NCBI RefSeq assembly: GCF_000724085.1
Contig: NZ_CCDL010000001.1
Coordinates: 1,674,001 to 1,738,000, forward strand
From: Oceanobacillus manasiensis
GTDB taxonomy: Bacteria; Bacillota; Bacilli; Bacillales; Amphibacillaceae
Reading direction: 5' to 3'
DNA length: 64,000 nucleotides
The position numbers were made by a program, and so were the translations under genes. The notes below the pieces were generated by a model. The model ran no database searches, was not told the origin of the DNA, and worked only from the letters and a program-made list of their open reading frames with translations. Positions 46,647-59,183 of the stretch are shown piece by piece. The stretch's first letter is position 1. Each line of letters opens with the position of its first letter.

Positions 46647-47942
46647 ATGAAAACGGTATTTCAACTGGAACAGCGGTTACAAAGGAAGTTGAATCAATCC
46701 CTTCTACAATCGATTCAGCTTTTACAGTTCTCCGGTTTAGAGCTATTGGAATACATCGAAGAAATAGCCGAAGAAAATCCCTTAATTGATCAGACGGAGA
46801 TTTCTACTTCCTTTACAGATTATATTTACGATAGCTCGCAAAAAGGACTGGACCCGAATTTATGGGAAGAACGAGAAAGATCAATGGGTGATAAATTGAA
46901 GGACCAATTGCTACTTCTTGATGTTCCTGACGAAAAGGTCGACCTAGTAGAATATGGGATTGATTCTTTAAATGATGATGGTTATTTAGATATAACCATA
47001 GAAGAATGGGCCTCTGAAAAGCTCGCGTCAGATGCACAAATTCAGGAGTCATTAGAGATACTACAACAGTTAGAACCTGCAGGGGTGGGGGCTAGAAATC
47101 TGACAGAGTGTATTTTGTTGCAGGTAAAGCGATATAGTAAGGGAATTGCTCCATTTTTAGAGGATTTATTATTAAACCATTTAGATTGGATTGCAAGCGC
47201 TTCTATTGCAGAGATTTCAGCTGAATATAATGTTACACCAACAAAAGTCCGGGAAATTCTGAATCAAATTAAAGATTGCCATCCCAAGCCAGGCCAGTTG
47301 CTGCAGCCAAAAAAGACGGAAAATGTTGTACCTGAAGCTTTTATTTATAAAAGCGAGGGAAAATGGCAAGTTTCTTTTTATAAATGGAGTACCCCTATCA
47401 TAACGATTGACTCCACCTATCAGCATATAAACCCACATCAGAAAGAAGCACATCATTTTTTAAATAGGAAACGACAAGAGATTGAGAAACTGAACCGTGC
47501 ATTCGTTTTCCGAGCCAATACGTTAGAAAATATCATTTATGTAATCATTCAAAAGCAATGGCAATACTTTGAATTGGGGGTCCATTATATTAGAGCGCTA
47601 ACATTGCGAGATGTTGCGGAAGATTTAAATATCCATCTTTCGACAGTAAGTAGAGCAGTGGCAAATAAGTATGTTCAAACCACAAATGGGGCAGTACCTC
47701 TTAAATTCTTTTTCCAATCTGGAATTAAACAGAAAAATGGTAAACAGCAAGCATCCGTCTCTGCTAAGTTATTGTTGAAAAAAATAGTGGAGCATGAAGT
47801 GTCGCATTCCCCTTATTCAGATGAAGCTTTGCGTGATAAACTTAAAAAGGAGTTTGGTATTGAGATTGCTAGAAGAACTGTAATGAAATACCGCGAGCAA
47901 CTAAATATCCCATCTTCAATAAAACGCAAGGAGCCTAAATAA
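46647..47942 (+). CDS. sigL: RNA polymerase sigma-54 factor
   Basis: Sigma-54 (RpoN/SigL) directs RNA polymerase to -24/-12 promoters and needs AAA+ activators; in Bacillus it serves degradation of levan, branched-chain amino acids, arginine and acetoin. Region I is Gln/Leu-rich (LEQRLQRKLNQSLLQSIQLLQFSG), the core-binding part is in the middle, an HTH (LRDVAEDLNIHLSTVSRAVANK) follows and the RpoN box ARRTVMKYREQLNIP is at the C-terminus. Start ATG 46647 (431 aa) is behind GGGGTGGGAG. The stop overlaps the start of the next gene (ATAATG). Confidence 0.95.
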   Translation: MKTVFQLEQRLQRKLNQSLLQSIQLLQFSGLELLEYIEEIAEENPLIDQTEISTSFTDYIYDSSQKGLDPNLWEERERSMGDKLKDQLLLLDVPDEKVDLVEYGIDSLNDDGYLDITIEEWASEKLASDAQIQESLEILQQLEPAGVGARNLTECILLQVKRYSKGIAPFLEDLLLNHLDWIASASIAEISAEYNVTPTKVREILNQIKDCHPKPGQLLQPKKTENVVPEAFIYKSEGKWQVSFYKWSTPIITIDSTYQHINPHQKEAHHFLNRKRQEIEKLNRAFVFRANTLENIIYVIIQKQWQYFELGVHYIRALTLRDVAEDLNIHLSTVSRAVANKYVQTTNGAVPLKFFFQSGIKQKNGKQQASVSAKLLLKKIVEHEVSHSPYSDEALRDKLKKEFGIEIARRTVMKYREQLNIPSSIKRKEPK

Positions 47943-48181
47943 TGCAATCAACGATAATTTTATATACGAAGGAAAACTGTGGACTATGTGAACAAGCAAA
48001 GGATTTATTAGAGAGCTTACAATTGATCCATTCATTTCAAATTGAAGAGCGGGACATTTATACGAATGATCAATGGTTAGAGCAGTATCAGCTTATGATA
48101 CCTGTTGTAGAGATCGGAAGAACACAATTTTACGGTGAACAACTCCAACCAGAAGTGCTCGAAGCTGCAATAATAAAATAA
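47942..48181 (+). CDS. Glutaredoxin-like thioredoxin-fold protein
   Basis: A 79-residue protein with a redox CGLC motif at residues 13-16 (YTKENCGLCEQAKDLL) and the cis-Pro of MIPVVEIG, typical of the small glutaredoxin-like DUF836 family. Overlapping the sigL stop codon by one base indicates translational coupling. Substrate unknown. The interspersed repeat copy C and the cggR promoter follow it; no separate terminator was found other than the hairpin of the repeat. Confidence 0.85.
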   Translation: MQSTIILYTKENCGLCEQAKDLLESLQLIHSFQIEERDIYTNDQWLEQYQLMIPVVEIGRTQFYGEQLQPEVLEAAIIK

Positions 48182-48218
48182 ACTAGTATTGGATTTCTTA
48201 TCTATTATTAACGGCAGG

Positions 48219-48309
48219 AAGCGAGATCGATTGGGAGTATTGGTTCTGATTCTTTCAACTAACAATTGGTGGGGAGGCAGGAAAGCCCCCGCCAATTGAA
48301 GTTTCATTT
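48219..48309 (+). repeat. Interspersed structured repeat, copy C (degenerate)
   Basis: Shares with copies A and B the pieces GGGAGTA, CTGATTCTTTCAA, TAACAA, a G-rich/C-rich hairpin (CAATTGGTGGGG with CCCCCGCCAATTG) and the end ATTGAAGTTTCA. Ends are AAGCGAGAT and GTTTCATTT. The hairpin may also act as the terminator of sigL and its neighbour. The cggR -35 begins 19 bases after it. Confidence 0.65.
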
Positions 48310-48327
48310 ATATCTCATGCTTTTTAT

Positions 48328-48355
48328 TTGTATATTATTTTGGCTATGCTATAAT
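48328..48355 (+). promoter_or_regulatory. Promoter of the cggR-gap operon
   Basis: TTGTAT (48328-48333), 16-base spacer ending in TGC, perfect TATAAT (48350-48355), which also makes it an extended -10. The start would be near 48362, just before the CggR operator. Confidence 0.8.
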
Positions 48356-48392
48356 GTGTTTGTAGAAAGATGTTATTTTTTTTTGTCGTCAA

Positions 48393-48430
48393 CGGGACAT
48401 AATATAACCATCTGGGACTTTTTGTGTCCA
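48393..48430 (+). promoter_or_regulatory. CggR operator
   Basis: Two direct repeats, CGGGACATAATATAAC and GGGACTTTTTGTGTCC, 20 bases apart from GGGAC to GGGAC, fit the B. subtilis CggR site (GGGAC-N6-TGTC repeated). It lies downstream of the -10, so CggR blocks as a roadblock; fructose-1,6-bisphosphate releases it. Confidence 0.85.
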
Positions 48431-48446
48431 GCAAGAGGGGATCTAA

Positions 48447-49466
48447 ATGAGTGATCTAATTGATTTGCAGAAAAAACTAGTTCCAGACTTAGTGGAAGTC
48501 ATGCAGCAAAGATATGCAGTACTTCATAGCGTAGACCTGTTCCAACCTATTGGCAGGCGCGGTTTGGCGGAAAATACCGGTTTGTCTGAAAGAAACGCCC
48601 GCAGTGAGGTAGATTTCCTAGGAAAACAGGGACTTATAAAAGTTACCTCAAAAGGAATGTATATCTCAAAAGAGGGTAAGGTAATTCTAGAACAGTTGGC
48701 CGAATTTATGAATGAAATTAAAGGTTTAAGTGTTTTAGAAAAGCAAATCAAGGATAAATTGAATATTGAGAAGGTTATTGTTGTCCCAGGGAATAGTGAT
48801 CATTATGAATGGGTGAAGCAGGAAATGGGGAAAGCTTGTGTCTCCTTCCTTCAGTCTGTAGTAGATCACGAGGATATTATCGCCGTTACGGGTGGTACAA
48901 CCATGGCAGCCGTAGCCAATGTAATGAATCCATTAGATAAGACAAATAATTATTTATTTGTACCTGCACGTGGAGGGATTGGTGAAAAAGTAGAAAACCA
49001 AGCCAACACTATCGTAGCCGAAATGGCTAGTAAAGCAGGGGTTCAGTATCGTTTGCTTTATGCGCCAGATCCATTGAGTGAATCTGCCTATCAGACAATC
49101 ATTAATGAGCCATCTATTAATGAAACGCTTCAGTATGTGAAGGGAGCAACAGTTGTTCTTCACGGAATCGGGGATGCTCTGACAATGGCAAGACGCCGGA
49201 AAACGCCGGACGAGGTAGCTGTGGAACTCCAAAACAAGCAGGCTATTAGTGAAGCTTTTGGTTATTATTTTGATGCACTGGGAAATGTCGTATATAAGGT
49301 GAGAACAGTAGGCATTCAATTAGAGGACCTTCACACAATCGAGCATGTGGTTACCATCGCAGGCGGAAGCTCCAAAGGAAAAGCAATCGATTCTTATTTT
49401 AAACAGGGGAAAAGCAATCTTCTGATTACAGATGAAGCAGCAGCAAAAGAGATATTAAAGGGGTAA
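48447..49466 (+). CDS. cggR: Central glycolytic genes regulator CggR
   Basis: SorC-family repressor of the glycolytic operon that it heads. N-terminal HTH (residues about 30-70, IGRRGLAENTGLSERNARSEVDFLGKQGLI in two turns), then a sugar-phosphate-binding domain with VTGGTTMAAVA and GIGDALTMARRRKTP, and the FBP-site region VTIAGGSSKGKAID. 339 aa. It has RBS AGAGGGGATCTAA and is preceded by its own operator. gap follows after 45 bases. Confidence 0.96.
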   Translation: MSDLIDLQKKLVPDLVEVMQQRYAVLHSVDLFQPIGRRGLAENTGLSERNARSEVDFLGKQGLIKVTSKGMYISKEGKVILEQLAEFMNEIKGLSVLEKQIKDKLNIEKVIVVPGNSDHYEWVKQEMGKACVSFLQSVVDHEDIIAVTGGTTMAAVANVMNPLDKTNNYLFVPARGGIGEKVENQANTIVAEMASKAGVQYRLLYAPDPLSESAYQTIINEPSINETLQYVKGATVVLHGIGDALTMARRRKTPDEVAVELQNKQAISEAFGYYFDALGNVVYKVRTVGIQLEDLHTIEHVVTIAGGSSKGKAIDSYFKQGKSNLLITDEAAAKEILKG

Positions 49467-49487
49467 CCCTTTTATATATAAAATTAG

Positions 49488-50519
<1,032 letters not shown>

Positions 50520-50550
50520 GATTCACTTTACAAGTAGTCAGGTTAATTAA

Positions 50551-50593
50551 AGCAGGCGGAGGAGGAGCAAAATCCTCCTTCGTCTTTTGCTTG
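50551..50593 (+). terminator. Hairpin after gap, probable partial terminator
   Basis: CGGAGGAGGA (50557-50566) pairs with TCCTCCTTCG (50573-50582), followed by TCTTTTGCTT. The T-run is interrupted, which fits attenuation rather than full stop. Confidence 0.6.
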
Positions 50594-50669
50594 TTACATG
50601 GTTAACCACATCTTTTTAAGGGAAAAGCTATATACGCTACATAATTTAATAAAGCAGGAGGTTGTTTTA

Positions 50670-51851
50670 ATGAATAAGAAAACACTTCAAGACATTGACG
50701 TAAAAGGTAAAAAAGTCTTTTGTCGTGTCGATTTTAATGTACCAATGAAGGACGGAGAGGTTACAGACGATACAAGAATTAAGGCAGCCCTTCCGACAAT
50801 CAAGCATCTTAGTGAACAAGGTGCAACGGTAATCCTTGCAAGTCACTTAGGCCGTCCTAAAGGAGAAGCTGTCGAAGAATTACGTCTTGACCCTGTTGCA
50901 GAGCGTCTTAGCGATCTTCTAGACAAAGAAGTAGTGAAAACAGACGAAGTTTATGGTAGTGAAGTAAACGAAGCTCTATCTCGCTTAAATGATGGCGATA
51001 TTTTACTATTAGAGAATGTTCGCTTTGAAGCAGGAGAAGAAAAAAATGAAGAACAGCTTGCTCAAGCCTTCGCAGATATGGCTGACATCTATGTGAATGA
51101 CGCATTCGGTGCAGCACACCGTGCCCATGCTTCAACAGCAGGAGTTGCAGAAAAGCTTCCAGCAGTAGCTGGTTACCTATTAGAAAAGGAAATTGCAGTA
51201 TTGGGTAAAGCACTTGAAAACCCTGAGCGTCCTTTCACAGCTATCATAGGTGGAGCAAAAGTAAAAGATAAAATCAATGTAATTGATAACCTTCTTGATA
51301 AAGTAGATAACCTTATCGTTGGTGGTGGGCTTGCGTATACTTTCATCAAGGCACAAGGCCATGAAATTGGAAAATCTTTATTAGAAGAAGATAAACTTGA
51401 TCTCGCAAAAGAGTTCATGCAAAAAGCAAAAGATAACGGTGTTAATTTTGTATTACCTGTAGACGTCGTTGTAGCAGATGACTTCTCTGAAGAGGCAAAT
51501 ACCAAAATTGTAGATATCGAAGAAATTCCTGCAGATTGGGAAGCATTAGATATCGGGCCAAAAACACGTGAGAAATACAGCCAAATTGTTGCAGATTCTA
51601 AGCTAGTGATCTGGAATGGACCAATGGGCGTATTTGAACTTAACGTATTCGCTGGTGGAACAAAAGCTGTTGCAGAGAGCCTTGCAAATACAGAAGGTTA
51701 TACTGTTATCGGTGGCGGAGATTCTGCTGCTGCAGTAGAGAAGTTCGATTATGCTGAAGACATGGACCATGTTTCTACTGGTGGTGGTGCATCATTGGAA
51801 TTCATGGAAGGAAAAGCACTTCCAGGTGTTGAAGCTTTAAACGATAAATAG
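50670..51851 (+). CDS. pgk: Phosphoglycerate kinase
   Basis: Makes ATP from 1,3-bisphosphoglycerate. Substrate-site motifs [30 protein letters not shown] and [10 protein letters not shown] in the N-terminal domain; nucleotide site [20 protein letters not shown] and GGGDSAAA in the C-terminal domain. Start ATG 50670 (393 aa) behind GCAGGAGG; an upstream frame start at 50598 would add 24 unlike residues. Third gene of the cggR operon. Confidence 0.97.
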   Translation: MNKKTLQDIDVKGKKVFCRVDFNVPMKDGEVTDDTRIKAALPTIKHLSEQGATVILASHLGRPKGEAVEELRLDPVAERLSDLLDKEVVKTDEVYGSEVNEALSRLNDGDILLLENVRFEAGEEKNEEQLAQAFADMADIYVNDAFGAAHRAHASTAGVAEKLPAVAGYLLEKEIAVLGKALENPERPFTAIIGGAKVKDKINVIDNLLDKVDNLIVGGGLAYTFIKAQGHEIGKSLLEEDKLDLAKEFMQKAKDNGVNFVLPVDVVVADDFSEEANTKIVDIEEIPADWEALDIGPKTREKYSQIVADSKLVIWNGPMGVFELNVFAGGTKAVAESLANTEGYTVIGGGDSAAAVEKFDYAEDMDHVSTGGGASLEFMEGKALPGVEALNDK

Positions 51852-51886
51852 TTTACGGAACTAAAATTTATTGAAGAGGTGATCGT

Positions 51887-52642
51887 ATGCGTAAAAATGT
51901 GATTGCAGGTAATTGGAAAATGAACAAAGTGTTGTCTGAGGCAACTGAATTCGTTGGGGAAGTTGTAAATAAAGCACCTCAATCTGATCAAACTGAAGCA
52001 ATTGTTTGTGCACCATATCCATTCCTTGCGAGTTTAGTTGAACAAACAAAAAATTCACCAGTGAAAATCGCTGCACAAAACATGCATTTTGAAGAAAGTG
52101 GCGCATTCACAGGCGAAGTAAGTCCTGTAATGTTAAAAGATCTTGGTGTGACACATGTGGTACTTGGCCATTCTGAGCGCAGAGAACTTTTCGCAGAAAC
52201 AGATGAATCTGTAAATAAAAAGACCCAGGCTGCATTCAAACACGATCTTACTCCAATCGTTTGTGTTGGTGAAACACTTGATCAACGTGAAGCAAATGAA
52301 ACAATGAACCATGTAGGAAACCAGGTAAAAGCTGCCTTAGAAGGACTTTCCGAGGAGCAAGTAGCAGAAACTATCATTGCTTACGAACCAATTTGGGCAA
52401 TCGGTACTGGTAAAACGGCAACAAGTGAGCAAGCAAATGAAGTTTGTACACACATCCGTAATGTCGTAAAAGAAGTTACATCAGAAGCGACAGCAGAAAA
52501 AGTTGTTCTTCAATATGGTGGTAGTGTTAAGCCTGCAAACATTAGTGAATTACTTGCTCAATCAGATATTGATGGCGCCCTAGTTGGCGGAGCAAGTCTG
52601 GAGGCAGACTCATTCTTGCAGCTCGTGGAGGCTGGTAAATAA
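51887..52642 (+). CDS. tpiA: Triosephosphate isomerase
   Basis: Interconverts dihydroxyacetone phosphate and glyceraldehyde-3-phosphate. TIM barrel of 251 aa: Asn-Lys site AGNWKMNK (residues 7-14), catalytic His in LGHSERR, catalytic Glu in [11 protein letters not shown], phosphate-binding loop [24 protein letters not shown]. Ends with TAATG shared with gpmI. It also receives the DHAP made by GlpD. Confidence 0.98.
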   Translation: MRKNVIAGNWKMNKVLSEATEFVGEVVNKAPQSDQTEAIVCAPYPFLASLVEQTKNSPVKIAAQNMHFEESGAFTGEVSPVMLKDLGVTHVVLGHSERRELFAETDESVNKKTQAAFKHDLTPIVCVGETLDQREANETMNHVGNQVKAALEGLSEEQVAETIIAYEPIWAIGTGKTATSEQANEVCTHIRNVVKEVTSEATAEKVVLQYGGSVKPANISELLAQSDIDGALVGGASLEADSFLQLVEAGK

Positions 52643-54177
52643 TGACACAAAATAAATTAGCTGCATTGATTATTCTTGATGGTTTCGCTTTTCGTGATGA
52701 AGAGATGGGAAATGCAGTAAAACAAGCTAATACCCCAAATTTCGACCGATATTGGGAAAAATATGCTCATAATCAGCTAACGGCAAGCGGGGAGGCTGTA
52801 GGCCTGCCTGATGGTCAAATGGGTAATTCCGAAGTAGGGCATTTAAATATTGGTGCAGGTAGAATCGTTTACCAAAGTTTGACCAGAGTAAACCTTTCTA
52901 TTAAAGAAGGCGACTTTTTTGAGAAGGAAGCTTTCTTAAAATCAATTCGTTCAGCTAAAGAAAAAGGCAAAGCGTTGCATATCTTCGGCCTCTTATCTGA
53001 TGGTGGTGTGCATAGTCATATTAGCCATATGTTTGCATTACTAAAGCTAGCTAAAGACAGTGGATTAGAAGAGGTTTACGTACATGCATTTTTAGATGGA
53101 CGAGATGTTGGTCCACAATCTGCTAAAAAGTATCTTGCCCAAACAGAAGAAAAAATGAAAGAATTGGGTGTAGGGAAAATTGCTACGGTTTCAGGTCGCT
53201 ATTATTCCATGGACAGAGATAAGCGTTGGGAACGCGTTAAGAAAGCGTATGACGCGATGGTTTATGGTGATGGTCCAACTTATTCAAGTGCTGAACAAGT
53301 AGTGGACGATTCCTATGAGAATGGCATTTATGATGAGTTTGTGCTACCGTCGGTAATAACAGATGAAAGTGGCAATCCTGTTGGTACGGTAAATGACGAA
53401 GATTCGGTTATCTTCTATAATTTCCGTCCGGACAGAGCGATTCAAATTTCGCGTACGTTTGCCAATAAAGATTTCCGTGATTTTGACAGAGGTGAAAACG
53501 TACCGAAGGATCTAGACTTCGTTATGTTAACTAACTTCAGTGAAACAGTTGATGGTTATGTGGCTTATGAGCCTATTAATCTTGATAACACGGTTGGTGA
53601 AGTATTGGCTCAAAACAATTTAAACCAATTGCGTATTGCTGAAACAGAGAAATATCCGCACGTTACTTTCTTTATGAGTGGCGGACGTGAGCAGGAGTTT
53701 GAAGGAGAGAAACGTATCTTAATTGATTCTCCAAAGGTCGCAACATACGACCTTAAACCCGAGATGAGTGCTTACGAAGTAACAGACGCGCTATTAAAAG
53801 AGCTTGACGAAGGCAATCAAAACGCGATTATCCTAAACTTCGCAAATCCTGATATGGTGGGGCATTCCGGAATGCTTGAACCAACTATTAAAGCGATTGA
53901 AACAGTGGATGAATGCTTAGGTAAGATTGTGGACAAAATTACTTCTCTAGGTGGAAATGCTATTATTACCGCTGATCACGGTAATTCAGATGAAGTAGTT
54001 ACAGTAGACGGAGACCCAATGACAGCACATACGACGAATCCAGTGCCTGTTATTGTAACAAAAGAGGATGCAGCATTACGCGACGGCGGAATCCTGGCAG
54101 ACCTTGCTCCAACACTACTTGATCTGCTTGATGTAGCAAAGCCAGAGGAAATGTCAGGAAAATCTTTACTAAAGTAA
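52642..54177 (+). CDS. gpmI: 2,3-bisphosphoglycerate-independent phosphoglycerate mutase
   Basis: Mn-dependent mutase of 511 aa that converts 3- to 2-phosphoglycerate. Metal and nucleophile motifs: DGFAF near residue 14, phosphoserine site QMGNSEVGH (Ser near 62), [24 protein letters not shown], and metal ligands in [12 protein letters not shown] and [10 protein letters not shown]. Alkaline phosphatase-superfamily type usual in Bacillus. Overlaps tpiA by one base. Confidence 0.97.
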   Translation: MTQNKLAALIILDGFAFRDEEMGNAVKQANTPNFDRYWEKYAHNQLTASGEAVGLPDGQMGNSEVGHLNIGAGRIVYQSLTRVNLSIKEGDFFEKEAFLKSIRSAKEKGKALHIFGLLSDGGVHSHISHMFALLKLAKDSGLEEVYVHAFLDGRDVGPQSAKKYLAQTEEKMKELGVGKIATVSGRYYSMDRDKRWERVKKAYDAMVYGDGPTYSSAEQVVDDSYENGIYDEFVLPSVITDESGNPVGTVNDEDSVIFYNFRPDRAIQISRTFANKDFRDFDRGENVPKDLDFVMLTNFSETVDGYVAYEPINLDNTVGEVLAQNNLNQLRIAETEKYPHVTFFMSGGREQEFEGEKRILIDSPKVATYDLKPEMSAYEVTDALLKELDEGNQNAIILNFANPDMVGHSGMLEPTIKAIETVDECLGKIVDKITSLGGNAIITADHGNSDEVVTVDGDPMTAHTTNPVPVIVTKEDAALRDGGILADLAPTLLDLLDVAKPEEMSGKSLLK

Positions 54178-54194
54178 GTTGCCTATCTTAATAA

Positions 54195-55526
<1,332 letters not shown>

Positions 55527-55540
55527 GGAAACTCAGTATG

Positions 55541-55583
55541 AAGCACCACCCTTGCAAAGAAGCAAGGGTGGTGCTTTTTTTTG
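55541..55583 (+). terminator. Terminator of the glycolytic operon
   Basis: AAGCACCACCCTTGC pairs perfectly with GCAAGGGTGGTGCTT, followed by TTTTTT. Confidence 0.95.
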
Positions 55584-55680
55584 TTTCCATACTTATGCAA
55601 TTCTAATTCACCTAGTATAGGACAAAACATAATTAAATAATATGGGATATGGTGTAAAAATTATACAGGAGGAGATAAAA

Positions 55681-56640
55681 GTGGGACAAAAGGTTTTGCT
55701 TTTTGGCGATATTGGAATCGATGATACGATCGCAATGATATATGCCTATCTCAATGATGATATTGACGTGGTTGGAGTAGTTGCTGACTATGGGAATATC
55801 TCAAGGGAGAATGCATTGGCTAATATCCAATATGTGCGAACATTATTAAGCAGTGAAATGACAGAACAAGTAACCGTAATTGTAGGTGCAGAAGCACCAA
55901 TGACTGGGGAACTTCCTGAATACGTCCATGAGATTCACGGAGAGTTTGGTTTAGGGCCAATTATACCTCCTGTAAATTTCATGAATGGTATCACAGAGAA
56001 TTTTCATGAAATCGTGGATATCATGAAAGAACATGACGATTTAATCATTGTTAATATTGGCCGTTTAACCTCATTAGCAACCATGTTTCTTCTATATGGC
56101 GATTTAATGAAAACGGTAAAAGGTTATTATATCATGGGGGGTGCATTTTGGGTTCCAGGTAATATTACAGCTGTTTCAGAAGCCAATTTTTATGGTGACC
56201 CTGTTGCTGCACAGGTAGTACTCCGTTATGCAGAGAATTTAAAAATAGTTCCATTAAACGTAACAGAGAAAGCAATTGCAACACCAAAAATGGTAGACTA
56301 TATTGATGCATACGGACCAATAGATATTGTAAAACCGCTATTGGATTATTATTATAATTTCTATAAAGAAAGAAATCCAGCAAGCACTGGTAGCCCCTTA
56401 CATGATGTGTTAACTTTAATGGCTGTAATCAAACCAGGGATGCTTACATATGAAAGACTGCCAGTACATATTGTGCAAGCTTCAGAAGGTACAGAACGCG
56501 GGCAAAGTATTGCCGACATCAGACCATTTCTTACAGATGGAGAAGTAGAGCCAAAGAAACATGACATCGCCTTCCAATTAAACTATAACCAGTTCTTTAT
56601 TGATTTTATGACCGTAATGAGTGGTCAGCGTTTTAACTAA
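55681..56640 (+). CDS. Inosine-uridine-type nucleoside hydrolase family protein
   Basis: Predicted N-ribohydrolase that splits nucleosides to base and ribose using a bound Ca2+. The N-terminal calcium motif reads FGDIGIDDTIAM; the three ligands expected at D10, D14 and D15 of the family are kept, but the first Asp of the usual DxDPGxDD is Phe. The C-terminal calcium Asp is in SPLHDVLTL. The central VNIGRLTSLATMF and YIMGGAFWVPGN are family segments. GTG 55681 (319 aa) is chosen behind AGGAGGAG; an ATG at 55642 would contain the RBS. Stands alone after the eno terminator. Confidence 0.85.
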   Translation: MGQKVLLFGDIGIDDTIAMIYAYLNDDIDVVGVVADYGNISRENALANIQYVRTLLSSEMTEQVTVIVGAEAPMTGELPEYVHEIHGEFGLGPIIPPVNFMNGITENFHEIVDIMKEHDDLIIVNIGRLTSLATMFLLYGDLMKTVKGYYIMGGAFWVPGNITAVSEANFYGDPVAAQVVLRYAENLKIVPLNVTEKAIATPKMVDYIDAYGPIDIVKPLLDYYYNFYKERNPASTGSPLHDVLTLMAVIKPGMLTYERLPVHIVQASEGTERGQSIADIRPFLTDGEVEPKKHDIAFQLNYNQFFIDFMTVMSGQRFN

Positions 56641-56698
56641 GCCGTTGACCGATAAAAGCAAGACTTGCTATGCTATATCTAAATAGAATCGGCAGGAT

Positions 56699-57286
56699 GT
56701 GAGACTCATTTCTATATTAGATACGATAAAGAACAGAAGATCAGTTCATACCTTTAAAAAAGAGGAGGTAAAGTCAGCAATATTGAAGGAAATCTTTACA
56801 TATGCAAGCTATGCTCCCACACACTATATGAAAGAACCATGGAAAGTTAAATTATTTCAAGGAAAAGGGAAGCACGCTTTTGTCGATGAAATCTTGTTAA
56901 GCTATGAAAGAATTGGTATGTTACGTAAAGACACGGGTCCTAAAACAATGAAGATGAAAGAGTCTATGAGACAATTCTTGCTAGCAATTCCTCATCATGC
57001 TGTCATTTATTTTAAAGCAGAGGAAGACCCCATTCGCTATGAAGAAGATTATGCTGCGGTATGTGCGTTTATACAGAATGCCCAGCTTGCTGCTTGGGAA
57101 TTTAGGGTTGGTATGTTGTGGACCATTACACCATACATGCATGATCAAGAGTTCGCACAAAAGATCGAGATAAAAGAAGACCAGATGAAAATTGCCGCCG
57201 TACTACAATTAGGTTATCCAAACAAAGTACCACGTGACAAAGGAAGAACGCCAATTGAAGAAAAATTGGAGTTTATAGATGAATAG
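56699..57286 (+). CDS. Nitroreductase family protein
   Basis: FMN-dependent nitroreductase fold of about 195 aa. The N-terminal FMN-phosphate site is NRRSVHTFK; the second FMN segment is YAPTHYMKEPWK (Thr/His in place of the usual Ser-Asn) and the C-terminal site is QLGYPNKVPRDKGR. The helix with AVCAFIQNAQLAAWE is family-typical. The start is uncertain: GTG 56699 lies one base after GGCAGGA, too close for an RBS, so the true start could be a rare codon (for example ATT) about 9 bases later. Physiological substrate unknown. Confidence 0.82.
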   Translation: MRLISILDTIKNRRSVHTFKKEEVKSAILKEIFTYASYAPTHYMKEPWKVKLFQGKGKHAFVDEILLSYERIGMLRKDTGPKTMKMKESMRQFLLAIPHHAVIYFKAEEDPIRYEEDYAAVCAFIQNAQLAAWEFRVGMLWTITPYMHDQEFAQKIEIKEDQMKIAAVLQLGYPNKVPRDKGRTPIEEKLEFIDE

Positions 57287-57295
57287 ACAAAAGAA

Positions 57296-57344
57296 AAAGC
57301 CGTATGAGATACGAAAATAATTTTCGGATCCCATGCGGCTCTTT
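57296..57344. terminator. Bidirectional terminator between the nitroreductase gene and ptsI
   Basis: AAAGCCGTATG pairs with CATGCGGCTCTTT and the inner part GATACGAAAA with TTTTCGGATC. Shared by converging genes. Confidence 0.8.
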
Positions 57345-57364
57345 AATATTCTTACGATAATTCT

Positions 57365-59077
57365 TTACTTAATTAACTCATTTACAAATTCTAATACTTC
57401 TTCTGCTGTTCCCATAGAAAGGATCTTGTCTTTGTTTGCAGCAAGTTTTTTCTTGGATAGCTCTTTCAGTTGTGTACGTGCAGGCAGGATAGAAGTTGCA
57501 CTCATGCTGAATTCATCAAGTCCAAGACCTAGTAGAATTGGAATAGCTAGTGGTTCTCCAGCCATTTCTCCACACATACCGACCCACTTATCTTCACTGT
57601 GAGCTGCCTCAATAACATTATTAATGAGGTTTAAGATAGCTGGATGGTATGGCTGATAAAGGTAAGAAACCTGTTCGTTCATACGGTCTGCTGCCATTGT
57701 GTACTGAATTAAATCATTCGTACCAACACTGAAGAAATCTACTTCTTTAGCAAATTGTTTCGCAATTACTGCTGTTGAAGGGATTTCCACCATAATTCCT
57801 ACTTCAATATCATCGGAAACGTCTTTTCCTTCATTTTTAAGTGCTTCTTTTTCATCAAGCAGAATTTCTTTTGCTTTTCTAAATTCCTCAATCGTCGCAA
57901 TCATTGGGAACATGATTTTTAAGTTTCCGTAAACACTTGCACGTAATAATGCGCGCAGCTGTGGACGGAAAACATCTTCATTTTCCAAGCAGAAGCGAAT
58001 TGCTCTAAAGCCAAGGAATGGGTTCAATTCTTTTGGTAAATCTAAGTAGTTAAGTTCTTTGTCTCCACCAATATCTAATGTACGAACTACTACTGGTTTG
58101 CCTTGCATTTGTTCTAATACAGATTTGTAAGCATCAAACTGCTCGTCCTCTGTAGGAAGCTCATTTTTACCCATGTAAAGGAATTCCGTACGATAAAGGC
58201 CGATGCCTTCTCCGCCATTATTAAGCACACCTGTTACATCTTCTGGTGTACCAATATTGGCTGCAAGCTCTACTTGTTCTCCATCAGAAGTGAATGTTGG
58301 CTCATCTTTTAACTTAGCCCATTCTTCTTTTTGTCTTTCAAATGTTTCTTGTTTTTCACGGTAAGTTGCAATTTCTTCCTCAGATGGGTTAATAATAACT
58401 TTTCCTTCCATTCCGTCTACGATGATCATATCATCTTTGGAAACAGAAGAAGTAATTTCTTTTGTTCCAACAACAGCCGGGATTTCAAGTGATCTAGCCA
58501 TAATCGCTGAGTGGGAAGTACGGCCACCAATGTCTGTAGCAAATCCTTTTACGAATTCGCGGTTCAATTGGGCAGTGTCAGAAGGTGTCAAGTCTTTGGC
58601 GATTACGATTACTTCCTCATTGATTAGTGCAGGGTCAGGAAACGTCACGCCAAGTAAATGAGCCATTACACGTTGTGTTACATCATGAATATCTGCAGCA
58701 CGCTCTCTCATATACTCATTGTCCATTGCCTTGAACATGTCAATAAACATATTAGCAGTTTCCTCAAGAGCTGCCTCTGCCATTACATTGTCCGCCTTGA
58801 TTTTGTCTTTCATCGGGTTTATTAATTCAGGGTCACTTAGTACTAACAAGTGTGCAGAAAAAATTTCTGCATGCTCGTCACCAAGCTGTTCCTTTGTATG
58901 TGCTTTGATTTTTTCTAGTTCTTGCTTAGAAACGTTAAGTGCTTGTTCCAATCTCTCTATTTCCACTTGTGGATTATCAATTGATTTCTTTTCAAATGAA
59001 AGATCTGGTGTTTCCAGCTGGTATGCTTTTGCTATAGCAATACCGGATGATGCAGCGATTCCTTGAACATTTGTCAT
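57365..59077 (-). CDS. ptsI: PTS enzyme I (phosphoenolpyruvate-protein phosphotransferase)
   Basis: Takes phosphate from PEP and gives it to His15 of HPr, feeding all PTS sugar transporters. 570 aa in three parts: N-terminal HPr-binding and phosphohistidine domain with active His in [13 protein letters not shown] (near residue 189), linker, and PEP-binding TIM barrel with [31 protein letters not shown] and active Cys in [13 protein letters not shown] 59077 (MTNVQG) behind AAGAAAGG is preferred to the TTG three codons earlier. ptsH, normally just upstream, is not present here. Confidence 0.95.
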   Translation of the reverse strand: MTNVQGIAASSGIAIAKAYQLETPDLSFEKKSIDNPQVEIERLEQALNVSKQELEKIKAHTKEQLGDEHAEIFSAHLLVLSDPELINPMKDKIKADNVMAEAALEETANMFIDMFKAMDNEYMRERAADIHDVTQRVMAHLLGVTFPDPALINEEVIVIAKDLTPSDTAQLNREFVKGFATDIGGRTSHSAIMARSLEIPAVVGTKEITSSVSKDDMIIVDGMEGKVIINPSEEEIATYREKQETFERQKEEWAKLKDEPTFTSDGEQVELAANIGTPEDVTGVLNNGGEGIGLYRTEFLYMGKNELPTEDEQFDAYKSVLEQMQGKPVVVRTLDIGGDKELNYLDLPKELNPFLGFRAIRFCLENEDVFRPQLRALLRASVYGNLKIMFPMIATIEEFRKAKEILLDEKEALKNEGKDVSDDIEVGIMVEIPSTAVIAKQFAKEVDFFSVGTNDLIQYTMAADRMNEQVSYLYQPYHPAILNLINNVIEAAHSEDKWVGMCGEMAGEPLAIPILLGLGLDEFSMSATSILPARTQLKELSKKKLAANKDKILSMGTAEEVLEFVNELIK

Positions 59078-59183
59078 TTTGACCAACCTTTCTTAATGCA
59101 AAAAAATATTAGCGATAAAACCGTTATATACGTTTATACACTCCAGTGTCTATTCTAAACGCTTGCTCGTTATTACACAAGAA

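Noticed and set aside
48266-48454. 62-codon open frame before cggR
   Set aside because: It covers the repeat, the cggR promoter and the CggR operator, has no convincing RBS and an unlikely composition.
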